Shown here: positions 1 through 6,818 of the stretch, in pieces
How the letters are laid out: each line of letters begins with the position of its first letter
How positions within the stretch are numbered: the first letter of the stretch is position 1
From: Anaerosporomusa subterranea
GTDB taxonomy: Bacteria; Bacillota; Negativicutes; Sporomusales; Acetonemataceae
Direction: 5' to 3'
Assembly (NCBI RefSeq): GCF_001611555.1
Contig: NZ_LSGP01000028.1
Coordinates: forward strand, 1 to 64,000
DNA: 64,000 nucleotides
Made by a program: the position numbers and the translations under genes
Notes under the pieces: model-generated
Told to the model about the DNA's origin: nothing
The model's database searches: none
Seen by the model: only the letters and a program-made list of their open reading frames with translations

Positions 1-20
1 GGATAGGTAGTCGCAGGTTT
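1..20 (+). rRNA. 3' end of a 5S rRNA gene (cut by window edge)
   Basis: The first 20 bases match the 3' tail of the 5S-like copies further on (GGATAGGTAGTCGCAGG recurs at 561-577). They are followed directly by an intrinsic terminator. The rest of the gene, and presumably an rRNA operon, lies upstream of the window. It is too short to judge whether this copy is intact. Confidence 0.55.
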
Positions 21-23
21 AGC

Positions 24-57
24 AAAAGGACTCACTAAAAAGGGAGTCCTTTTTGTT
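24..57 (+). terminator. Intrinsic terminator after 5S end
   Basis: Stem AAAAGGACTC / GGAGTCCTTTT followed by TTGTTTTT. It lies directly after the 5S 3' end and is the first of three such hairpins, one after each 5S-like copy. Confidence 0.8.
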
Positions 58-87
58 TTTCTACTTTCTTTTACCACTTAGTTAATT

Positions 88-246
88 ATGGTGGCAGTAG
101 GTTCGTCAGTAGTCCGAACACAGGAGTTCCGAAGGTGCAACCAGTGATTATCGCATTGAAGAGCAGAGGCTTCTTTTTAGAACGCGCCCTTATACGCTGA
201 AAGTACTTGGCTGGTGACGGCCTGGGAGGATAAGTAGTTGCCGGTT
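88..246 (+). rRNA. 5S rRNA-like copy interrupted by a 56-bp repeat
   Basis: The 5' part reads GGTGGCAGTAGG, then CCGAACACAGGAGTT, the 5S loop B/C signature. The 3' part is GCTGAAAGTACTTGG followed by GGCCTGGGAGGATAAG, the normal 5S loop E to helix IV/V region. Between them sits a foreign block at 129-184. The segment between GGTGGC and CCGAAC is also shorter than in a usual 5S. This could be a 5S gene with an expansion segment, a gene whose insert is excised, or a decayed copy. Confidence 0.55.
129..184 (+). repeat. 56-bp insert repeat, copy R1
   Basis: Begins CCGAAGGTGCAACCAG and ends GGCTTCTTTTTAGAACG. It sits inside the 5S-like copy, splitting the GGAGTT^AAGC region. The 3' half forms a small GAAG/CTTC hairpin followed by five T. 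Confidence 0.75.
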
Positions 247-248
247 AC

Positions 249-280
249 AAAATGACCTACTGATAAAGTAGGTCATTTTA
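249..280. terminator. Bidirectional intrinsic terminator
   Basis: Stem AAAATGACCTACT / AGTAGGTCATTTT around a 5-base loop. T-rich on both strands. Follows the second 5S-like copy. Confidence 0.8.
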
Positions 281-346
281 CTTTTCGCGTTTCTTTAGAG
301 ATAAGCTGAATACGGTGGCAGTAGGCTTTAGCAGCACCCGAACGCG

Positions 347-401
347 TCGAAGGTGCAATCAGTATTAAGCTAATTGTAGAGCAAGGCTTCTTTTTAGAAC
401 G
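347..401 (+). repeat. 56-bp insert repeat, copy R2
   Basis: TCGAAGGTGCAATCAG at the start and GGCTTCTTTTTAGAACG at the end. The middle is diverged from R1 but keeps AGAGC before the GCTTCT half-stem. Confidence 0.75.
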
Positions 402-405
402 GGTT

Positions 406-461
406 CCGAAGGTGCAACCAATATTCAGCTATTTGTAGAGCTAAGGCTTCTTTTTAGAACG
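406..461 (+). repeat. 56-bp insert repeat, copy R3
   Basis: CCGAAGGTGCAACCAA at the start, same 3' half as R2. Only 4 bases separate it from R2, so the two are effectively tandem. Confidence 0.75.
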
Positions 462-482
462 CGCACACATACGCCGAAAGTA

Positions 483-538
483 TCGAAGGTGCAATCAGCA
501 AGAAGCATATTGTAGAGCAAGAGCTTCTTTTTAGAACG
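483..538 (+). repeat. 56-bp insert repeat, copy R4
   Basis: TCGAAGGTGCAATCAG at the start and GAGCTTCTTTTTAGAACG at the end. Inserted at a different site of the 5S sequence from R1-R3. Confidence 0.75.
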
Positions 539-583
539 TTTGGCTGGTGACGGCCTGGGAGGATAGGTAGTCGCAGGTTTGTA

Positions 584-615
584 AAAAAGCACTCGCTGGA
601 AAGCGAGTGCTTTTT
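584..615. terminator. Bidirectional intrinsic terminator
   Basis: Stem AAAAAGCACTCGCT / AGCGAGTGCTTTTT with loop GGAA. Follows the third 5S-like copy. Confidence 0.85.
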
Positions 616-647
616 GTTTTCTACTTTCTTTACCACTCAGCTCATCA

Positions 648-690
648 TGGTGGCGGTAGGTTCGTCAGCAGTCCGAAAACAGGTGAGCCG
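648..690 (+). pseudogene. 5' fragment of a further 5S-like copy
   Basis: GGTGGCGGTAGGTTCGTCAG then GTCCGAAAACAGG aligns with the first third of the copy at 88. The sequence then departs into the hairpin element at 718, so only a fragment remains. The upstream spacer (CTACTTTCTTTACCACTCAG) also matches the spacer at 61. Confidence 0.45.
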
Positions 691-717
691 AAGCCTTGGG
701 TGGCTATTTGTGGTGGC

Positions 718-791
718 GGCCCTAGCCAGGCACTAGTCCCGCTTCGACGGTACACCTTAACCTCCGCTAAGGCTAATGCCTGGCCCGGGCC
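718..791. repeat. Long hairpin replacing the 3' part of a 5S-like copy
   Basis: GGCCC-TA-GCCAGGCA pairs with TGCCTGGC-CC-GGGCC about 45 bases later. A second stem, CCTTA / TAAGG, lies inside. It matches no other repeat in the window and I cannot assign it. Confidence 0.5.
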
Positions 792-851
792 AAGTTTAAT
801 CACGCGGGAGTTAAGGATTGCGAATTAAAGGATTCATTTCAGAACAGAGTT

Positions 852-907
852 CCGAAGGCTTAATCAGTGATTATCGCATTGAAGAGCAGAGGTTTCTTTT
901 TAGAACG
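852..907 (+). repeat. 56-bp insert repeat, copy R5
   Basis: CCGAAGGCTTAATCAG at the start, with the middle and 3' half nearly identical to R1. Preceded by CAGAACAGAGTT, which resembles the CGAACACAGGAGTT of 5S. A sixth, partial copy (AAGGTGCAATCAGTGAAAG) starts at 912. Confidence 0.7.
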
Positions 908-1070
908 GCTAAGGTGCAATCAGTGAAAGATGCAACATATCAAAGGTGTTATGGGGCGAGACAATGGGTTGAAAAAAATAGTATAAATAGCAGATTATCG
1001 ACAAAAAATATATTTCAGCAATAGTATTCTGTATACAATCGCGCTGAATGCTCTCAGCCAAGTGATTTTA

Positions 1071-1079
1071 TGCTATAAT
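1071..1079 (+). promoter_or_regulatory. Extended -10 promoter for the first symporter
   Basis: TGCTATAAT is a perfect extended -10 about 125 bases before the start codon at 1204. No convincing -35 is seen at the right distance. Confidence 0.45.
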
Positions 1080-1203
1080 TATTACTCAAATGTATTATTT
1101 TTTTATCCGTAACATTTTATGTAAAATTATCAAAGGGTGTGGTAGATAGAGGATTATCTAAGAGTTAACAACACAATTCAAACAAATACTATTGGAGGTT
1201 TAT

Positions 1204-2496
1204 ATGAAGCAATATCAAAAGCTGTTGTTAGGATTTGTTCTCGGTATCGTTGTCGGTCTAATCGGTTATTATACTTTTCCGGAAAAATCCTATCCGTTCA
1301 TGAAAACGTTTACTGACTTCTGTACCCTAACGGGTGCAGTATTCCTCCGGATGATCTTTATGGTTGTTGTTCCTTTGCTAGTTTCAGCGTTAATTCTTGG
1401 TGTTTTTGAATTGGGCAAAGGGCGTAACTTAGGTAAAGTTGCTACCAAGTCGTTAATGTATACTGTGGTGTTAAGTTTGATTGCCGTTATGCTCGCCGTA
1501 ACGATGACTAACATCATGCAACCTGGGGTTGGCGTGCAGTTCGACAGAGATGAACTTGCTAAGAACACAGGTGTTCTTACGATTAACAAAAATATGCAGG
1601 CAGCGCAAAGCAAACCTTGGACCCAATATATTACCGACCTGATTCCGCAGAACCCCGTTGACTCTGCAGCCAGAGCCTTTGGCGGTGAAATTATTGCTGT
1701 CATGGTGTTCGCGTTAATGTTTGGCTACGCGCTCAGCATGGTCGTTAAAGATGAAGACAATGCGTTCATCCAGATGCTGCAAACCGTCTTTGACGCTTCG
1801 CTAAAGATCATCGATTGGGCCATGAAACTTGCTCCATATGGCATCTTTGCCATAGTATTCAACACGACCTACCGGATGGGTGCTGGATTCCTAACGAACG
1901 TTGCCTACTTCGCCGGAGTTGTCGTACTCAGCCTGCTGATCCAGCAATTTGTTGTTTATGCCTTCTTCCTAAAGGCTTTTGCGAAAACGAACCCGTGGGA
2001 ATTCTTCAAAAGCTGTAAAGAAGCGTATGTGTACGCATTTTCAACTGCCTCCTCCAATGCTACCCTGCCGATTGCGCTGGAAGTCGCCGAGAAGACACTT
2101 AAAGTGCCTCCCAAGATTGCTCGTTTCGTCTTGACTTGCGGCGCTTCCGCCAACCAAAATGGTTCAGGGCTATATGAAGGGACAGTTTTATTGTTCCTGG
2201 CTCAGGTTTTCGGAGTCAGCCTCTCCATAGAGCAACAAGTGGTTGTCGTCTTGACGGCAGTGTTGGGCGGTATCGGAACGGCTGGCGTTCCTGGCGGCAC
2301 GTTGCCAATCATTGCGATCCTGTGCGTAAATGTTGGTGTGCCTGTTGAAGGATTGGGCTTGATCCTCGGCGTCGACCGCTTCCTGGATATGTGTAGAACT
2401 GCCCTAAACGTTTCTGGTGATTTGGTTATCGCTAAGCTCGTTAGCGCAAGTGTAGGTGATATCGAGGAAAGTGCTGACGCTAAAAGTATTGCCTAG
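1204..2496 (+). CDS. Dicarboxylate/amino acid:cation symporter (DAACS), paralogue 1
   Basis: A 430-aa membrane carrier of the DAACS family (GltP/GltT/DctA), importing glutamate, aspartate or C4-dicarboxylates with Na+ or H+. The ATG at 1204 is chosen over the TTG at 1192 because GGAGG at 1194-1198 lies 5 bases before it. The family signatures are visible: a serine-rich re-entrant loop (STASSNATLP) near residue 280, a CGASANQNGSGLYEG stretch near 310, and a GTAGVPGGT loop near 355. It is almost identical to the gene at 5184, with about 20 scattered substitutions and a different C-terminal tail. The GlnL/GlnK-like regulators between the two are the likely controllers. The exact substrate cannot be read from sequence. 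Confidence 0.9.
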   Translation: MKQYQKLLLGFVLGIVVGLIGYYTFPEKSYPFMKTFTDFCTLTGAVFLRMIFMVVVPLLVSALILGVFELGKGRNLGKVATKSLMYTVVLSLIAVMLAVTMTNIMQPGVGVQFDRDELAKNTGVLTINKNMQAAQSKPWTQYITDLIPQNPVDSAARAFGGEIIAVMVFALMFGYALSMVVKDEDNAFIQMLQTVFDASLKIIDWAMKLAPYGIFAIVFNTTYRMGAGFLTNVAYFAGVVVLSLLIQQFVVYAFFLKAFAKTNPWEFFKSCKEAYVYAFSTASSNATLPIALEVAEKTLKVPPKIARFVLTCGASANQNGSGLYEGTVLLFLAQVFGVSLSIEQQVVVVLTAVLGGIGTAGVPGGTLPIIAILCVNVGVPVEGLGLILGVDRFLDMCRTALNVSGDLVIAKLVSASVGDIEESADAKSIA

Positions 2497-2554
2497 TAAG
2501 CCGAAGAAGACGGTTAGGCATAGCCGTCAGAATTAGCCACGCGGATTTGCGAAT

Positions 2555-2587
2555 ACAAAAAGGCACTCAAAAGGAGTGCCTTTTTGT
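2555..2587. terminator. Intrinsic terminator after symporter 1
   Basis: Stem AAAAAGGCACTC / GAGTGCCTTTTT, loop AAAAG, with flanking AC/GT also pairing. It separates the transporter from the two-component genes. Confidence 0.85.
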
Positions 2588-2792
2588 ATTTTTGTGAAGA
2601 TCAATATACCATAAAACAAGATAAGGCAATTGTAGGCTGAAAATAAATATATAGATTAAAATCGCTGTTATTTTAGGCGGTTCTTTCTTTTAGTGACACT
2701 TAATGGAAGGAAGATGGCAAGCATTTATCGAATTGTTAAAATAATTATAATAAGTTCTAAAATTGAGTATTTTATATGAACTGGAGGCAACT

Positions 2793-3665
2793 ATGGAACT
2801 ACGTCTTGCTATTGTGGACGATGATATCAGCATCCGGAAAATGCTCAGGCGGATCATCGAAGATACAGGACTGGGGATAGTCGTAACAGAATGCAGTGAT
2901 GGGATACTTGCGGAAGAAGTTCTCAGAGTCAGTCTCCCTGATATTGCTCTGATTGATATGCTTCTGCCCGGACAAGACGGTGTTGAACTGATCACACGGT
3001 TGTCTACGGAAAGGCTTAATATTTCTTATATTATGATATCACAGGTAAATAGCGAGCCCATGATTACCAGAGCATACGAAAGCGGTATCGAATTTTTCAT
3101 CCATAAGCCAATCAATGTCTTGGAGGTCAGGTCTGTAATTAACAAGATTAAAGAAAGCCGCAAACTACGTCAGTTCATGTCATATGTCCATCAGACTACA
3201 TCGCAGTTTACCGGGCAAAATCCGTCAGCTAAAGTTGATGGTGAAAATAAACACAAATCGGCAATCTATCGGACGTTTTCTGATTTGGGAATTATTGGTG
3301 AGGCAGGCGTTAAGGATATCTATGCGCTTATTGAATTAATCTGTGCGAACCAGCGCCAGGATAATGAATCTACCTATCAATTAAATGAATTATATGGCCA
3401 GTTATCACAAAAACTGAATCAGGATGCAAAGGCTATCGAGCAGCGTATTCGCCGAACGATCACAAAAGCAATGCAAAACCTAGTCAATCTGGGTGTAGAA
3501 GATTATTATAATGAGAAATTCCAGAATTATAGTTCGTCCTTATTTGATTTCAAGGAAGTGCGACAGGAAATCAGCTTTGTCAATGGCAAGAGTAACTACC
3601 ACGGCAAAATCAATGTGAAAAAATTCATTCAAGGCATTATCTTTATTGCCGGTCAGGCTGGATAA
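2793..3665 (+). CDS. Response regulator, GlnL (YcbB)-like
   Basis: A 290-aa protein with an N-terminal receiver domain (about 1-120): acidic pocket VDDD, phospho-acceptor Asp in ALIDMLLPGQDG, and conserved Lys in IHKPIN. A linker follows, then a C-terminal region (about 165-290) containing RRTITKAMQNL and NYHGKI, resembling the YcbB domain of Bacillus subtilis GlnL. That regulator works with GlnK on glutaminase and glutamine-transport genes. Start: ATG at 2793 after GGAGG at 2783-2787; the upstream TTG at 2763 has no ribosome-binding site. A histidine kinase follows 22 bases later. Regulation of the flanking symporters is inferred from position. Confidence 0.8.
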   Translation: MELRLAIVDDDISIRKMLRRIIEDTGLGIVVTECSDGILAEEVLRVSLPDIALIDMLLPGQDGVELITRLSTERLNISYIMISQVNSEPMITRAYESGIEFFIHKPINVLEVRSVINKIKESRKLRQFMSYVHQTTSQFTGQNPSAKVDGENKHKSAIYRTFSDLGIIGEAGVKDIYALIELICANQRQDNESTYQLNELYGQLSQKLNQDAKAIEQRIRRTITKAMQNLVNLGVEDYYNEKFQNYSSSLFDFKEVRQEISFVNGKSNYHGKINVKKFIQGIIFIAGQAG

Positions 3666-3687
3666 TTAGTAGTTGAGGGATAACGTA

Positions 3688-4983
3688 ATGAAAAGCTTTC
3701 GCATAAATGTAGAGCAGCATAAACTGATCATCCATATAGTCATGCTTGTTACTCTTGCCAGCATGGTGTTCATTACCCCCTTCGATAACCAATTTCGGTT
3801 TACTCTGGGTGTCACAGTGTTATCTATGTTGCTGTTCTCTTTTCCCCAGCTTCCTGCATTTCGGGTCGTCTTCATTAGCGGTGTAAGTATTGTGCTTTTC
3901 CGAGTAGCTGTTTCCTTTTTTCTTGGACAAAATAGTCTAGAAATCGTATTTATAGGACATATTCCCGCTTTGGCATACTATATAACCTTCGGAACTTTAT
4001 TTGAGCTATTTGATATTCATAACTTGATTGATAAGTTCACCGTTGCTACCTTGTTACTTAGTGCAACCGATGCTCTGAGTAATATTGTCGAGTTGTTATT
4101 TCGGCCTGCATTGCAGGCTGTTGACTATGAACTGGCACTTGCTAGTGTTATTTTTATTGCGATGGCACGATCCGTTATTGCCATATATGGATATGTGCTG
4201 CTTAAGAAGTACCATTCGTTTGTGTTGGTACAAGAACAGTTAAGACGCTATACAGAACTGATATTAATGATCGCAAAGCTAAAAGCTGAGCTTTTTTATT
4301 TAAAGAAATCATCTCAGGATATTGAAAGTGTAATGGAACGCAGCTATTGGTTATATAATCATTTGAAACAGCGAGAGTGGGATGAAGAATCCTTGGCTCT
4401 GAATGCGGGTAAGGCGCTCGAAATTGCACGAGATATTCATGAAGTGAAAAAAGATTATACTCGGGTAATTAGCGGCATTGAAAATGTGTTAAAGCCTACC
4501 AGTCTGGATCGATATATGAATTTTTCTGAAGTGTTTTATATCATTGAACAAAATGTTTTGCGCTATATTGAGGCTTCTGGAAAGAATATTACGATAACCT
4601 TTCACTATACTGAAGATTTCCTAACCGACCGGTACTATACGATCGTATCATTGCTCGATAATTTAATTATGAATGCCATCGAAGCGTCCGGGCAGTCTGG
4701 GAACATTGGCGTCAAACAAACACGTAATGCAGACGAGTATATATTCCAAGTAGAAGATGACGGAATCGGTATTAATGCCGACGAATTATTATTCGTTTTT
4801 AAGCCTGGCTACTCAACCAAATTTTCGCTGGAAACCGGGAAAATGTCGACCGGGTTGGGCCTTGCCCATGTGAAAAACCTAACTGAAGATCTTGGCGGGA
4901 CGGTTAGTGTTTCTTCAGTAACGGGAGGGGGAGCGAAGTTTATTGTAATCATTCCTCGAGCGAAGCTGATATTGCAAGATTGA
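3688..4983 (+). CDS. Sensor histidine kinase, GlnK (YcbA)-like
   Basis: A 431-aa membrane sensor. The first 190 residues hold several hydrophobic helices with no large extracellular loop. A coiled dimerisation segment follows with a candidate phospho-acceptor His in ARDIHEVKKDY, then a HATPase_c domain: N box DNLIMNAIEAS, G1 VEDDGIGI, and G2 STGLGLAHVKN. ATG at 3688 is preferred over TTG 3673 because GAGGG at 3675-3679 serves as its ribosome-binding site. It is the partner of the regulator just upstream. The ligand is unknown; glutamine, glutamate or a dicarboxylate would fit the neighbouring carriers. Confidence 0.82.
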   Translation: MKSFRINVEQHKLIIHIVMLVTLASMVFITPFDNQFRFTLGVTVLSMLLFSFPQLPAFRVVFISGVSIVLFRVAVSFFLGQNSLEIVFIGHIPALAYYITFGTLFELFDIHNLIDKFTVATLLLSATDALSNIVELLFRPALQAVDYELALASVIFIAMARSVIAIYGYVLLKKYHSFVLVQEQLRRYTELILMIAKLKAELFYLKKSSQDIESVMERSYWLYNHLKQREWDEESLALNAGKALEIARDIHEVKKDYTRVISGIENVLKPTSLDRYMNFSEVFYIIEQNVLRYIEASGKNITITFHYTEDFLTDRYYTIVSLLDNLIMNAIEASGQSGNIGVKQTRNADEYIFQVEDDGIGINADELLFVFKPGYSTKFSLETGKMSTGLGLAHVKNLTEDLGGTVSVSSVTGGGAKFIVIIPRAKLILQD

Positions 4984-5020
4984 TATCCAGACAGGATTTG
5001 TAAATAGTCAGACTGTTCAG

Positions 5021-5052
5021 AGATTAGAAGTGAGAGTTTCTAATCTTTTTTG
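5021..5052 (+). terminator. Intrinsic terminator after the kinase
   Basis: Stem AGATTAGAA / TTTCTAATCT followed by TTTTTTG. It ends the two-component operon. Confidence 0.75.
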
Positions 5053-5183
5053 TTGTTTCCAGTAGTGTATCAGTTATTGTGATAATGTAGATATAGTATA
5101 GTGATGTATAAGGGGGGGATTAGCCGACATACGCTGGGCTTTCAGAGCGAAAGCTGACAAATCAAAACGTAGGGGGATTAGTC

Positions 5184-6476
5184 GTGAAGCAATATCAAAA
5201 ACTCTTATTAGGTTTTGTACTTGGCGTTGTTATTGGTCTAATTGGCTATTATACTTTCCCGGAAAAAGCCTATCCCTTCATGAAGACATTCACCGACTTC
5301 TGTACGCTAACTGGCGCCATATTCCTTAGAATGATCTTCATGGTTGTTGTGCCCTTGTTAGTTTCCGCATTAATTCTCGGTGTATTTGAGTTGGGCAAAG
5401 GCCGTAACCTAGGCAAAGTTGCTACCAAGTCGTTAACGTATACTGTTGTCTTGAGTTTGATTGCCGTTATGCTCGCCGTAACGATGACTAACATCATGCA
5501 GCCTGGGGTTGGCGTGCAGTTCGACAGAGCCGAACTTGCTAAGAACACAGGCGTTTTGACGATTAACAAAAATATGCAGGCTGCGCAAAGCAAACCATGG
5601 ACCCAATATATTACCGATCTGATTCCGCAGAACCCCGTTGACTCTGCAGCCAGAGCTTTTGGCGGTGAAATTATTGCTGTAATGGTGTTCGCTTTAATGT
5701 TTGGCTATGCGCTCAGTATAGTCGTTAAAGACGAAAACAATGCGCTCATCCAGATGTTTCAAACTGTCTTTGATGGTTCGCTAAAGATCATCGAGTGGGC
5801 CATGAAGCTTGCTCCATATGGCATCTTTGCCATAGTGTTCAACACGACCTACCGGATGGGCGCCGGCTTCCTGACGAACGTTGCCTACTTTGCCGGTATT
5901 GTCGTACTCAGCCTGCTGATCCAGCAGTTTGTAGTTTATGCCTTCTTCTTAAAGGTTTTTGCGAAAACAAACCCATGGGAGTTCTTCAAATCTTGTAAAG
6001 AAGCATATGTGTATGCTTTTTCAACGGCTTCCTCTAATGCTACTCTGCCGATCGCGCTGGACGTTGCTGAGAACACACTAAAACTGCCCAAAAAAATCGC
6101 TCGTTTCGTCTTGACTTGCGGCGCTTCTGCCAACCAAAACGGCTCAGGTCTGTATGAAGGCGTAGTGTTGTTGTTCCTGGCTCAGGTGTTCGGAGTCAGC
6201 CTCTCCATTGAGCAACAAGTAGTGGTGGTCTTGACGGCAGTATTGGGCGGTATCGGAACGGCTGGCGTTCCTGGTGGCACGTTGCCAATCATTGCGATCC
6301 TGTGCGTAAATGTCGGCGTGCCAGTCGAAGGCCTGGGACTGATCCTTGGTGTTGACCGCTTCCTGGATATGTGCAGAACTACCCTGAACGTTTCTGGCGA
6401 CTTGGTTATTGCTAAGCTTGTTAGTGCGAGTGTGGATGACGAAACTGTTGCTAAAACCCCAGATATTTCCTGCTAG
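5184..6476 (+). CDS. Dicarboxylate/amino acid:cation symporter (DAACS), paralogue 2
   Basis: A 430-aa near-duplicate of the carrier at 1204, with the same STASSNATLP, CGASANQNGSGLYEG and GTAGVPGGT loops. It starts with GTG at 5184 after AGGGGGAT at 5171-5178; the start aligns exactly with the ATG of paralogue 1, which confirms both. Differences are conservative apart from the last dozen residues. The pair with a sensor/regulator between them looks like a local duplication that kept both copies, perhaps for different expression or affinity. Confidence 0.9.
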   Translation: MKQYQKLLLGFVLGVVIGLIGYYTFPEKAYPFMKTFTDFCTLTGAIFLRMIFMVVVPLLVSALILGVFELGKGRNLGKVATKSLTYTVVLSLIAVMLAVTMTNIMQPGVGVQFDRAELAKNTGVLTINKNMQAAQSKPWTQYITDLIPQNPVDSAARAFGGEIIAVMVFALMFGYALSIVVKDENNALIQMFQTVFDGSLKIIEWAMKLAPYGIFAIVFNTTYRMGAGFLTNVAYFAGIVVLSLLIQQFVVYAFFLKVFAKTNPWEFFKSCKEAYVYAFSTASSNATLPIALDVAENTLKLPKKIARFVLTCGASANQNGSGLYEGVVLLFLAQVFGVSLSIEQQVVVVLTAVLGGIGTAGVPGGTLPIIAILCVNVGVPVEGLGLILGVDRFLDMCRTTLNVSGDLVIAKLVSASVDDETVAKTPDISC

Positions 6477-6624
6477 CAACTGTATATTACCAAGTATTGG
6501 CCGCCGGACCTATGGTTCGGCGGTTCCCTTATGAAGCCGCGATTATAAATAAAAGTGACGGGGTTTGCCAGTGCTATTAATAATAAAACTAATATTGAAG
6601 GTGAAATAAATACAAAGAAAGGAA

Positions 6625-6650
6625 TCCGGGGCTTTGGCCTCGGACTTTTT
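6625..6650 (+). terminator. Intrinsic terminator upstream of the MFS gene
   Basis: TCCGGGGC, loop TTTG, GCCTCGGA, then CTTTTT. A second hairpin without a T-run (CCGCCGGACC / GGTTCGGCGG) lies at 6500-6523. Confidence 0.7.
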
Positions 6651-6705
6651 AACTTGACAGGCCGGGACGACTATACGAAAATAGGGATAACGCTAGTTGA
6701 TCTTG

Positions 6706-6714
6706 TGATATACT
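6706..6714 (+). promoter_or_regulatory. Extended -10 promoter for niaP-xdhC genes
   Basis: TGATATACT, an extended -10, about 105 bases before the MFS start. The -35 region is weak. Confidence 0.4.
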
Positions 6715-6738
6715 AATAAAAAATGTGAGCGACAAGTC

Positions 6739-6769
6739 GGCGTTTTAGATGGTTTCCATCTGAAACGCT
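6739..6769 (+). promoter_or_regulatory. Stable hairpin in the leader of the MFS gene
   Basis: GGCGTTTTAGATGG and CCATCTGAAACGCT form a 14-bp stem (two G-T pairs) with a 3-base loop, in the predicted 5' leader. No T-run follows, so it is not a classical terminator. It matches no riboswitch that I recognise. Confidence 0.45.
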
Positions 6770-6818
6770 GTTCTGTTTACCGTAATTCCTGTCAGGCAAT
6801 AAAAGGGGGCTGCAATTA

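Larger units (their letters stand above)
313..580 (+). pseudogene. 5S rRNA-like copy with three inserted repeats
   Basis: Starts GGTGGCAGTAGG like the previous copy. The 5S pieces CCGAACGCG, GCCGAAAGTA and TTGGCTGGTGACGGCC followed by TGGGAGGATAGGTAG are recognisable in order. They are separated by three copies of the 56-bp repeat (347-401, 406-461, 483-538). The third lies exactly between GAAAGTA and TTGGCTGG, where an intact 5S reads GAAAGTACTTGG. With three inserts it is probably not a working 5S unless the inserts are removed from the RNA. Confidence 0.55.

Noticed and set aside
129..184. Glycine riboswitch
   Set aside because: Only the CCGAAGGTGCAA part matches; the pairing GGAGAG and CTCTCAGG elements are absent, and no glycine gene follows.
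129..538. CRISPR-like spacing of repeats R1-R4
   Set aside because: Spacing is irregular (4 to about 160 bases), repeats diverge internally, and the intervening sequence is 5S rRNA-like rather than unique spacers. No cas genes.
607..1024. Open frames in the 5S-like array (607-828, 818-1024)
   Set aside because: They lie across 5S-like and repeat sequence, with no ribosome-binding site and no plausible protein.
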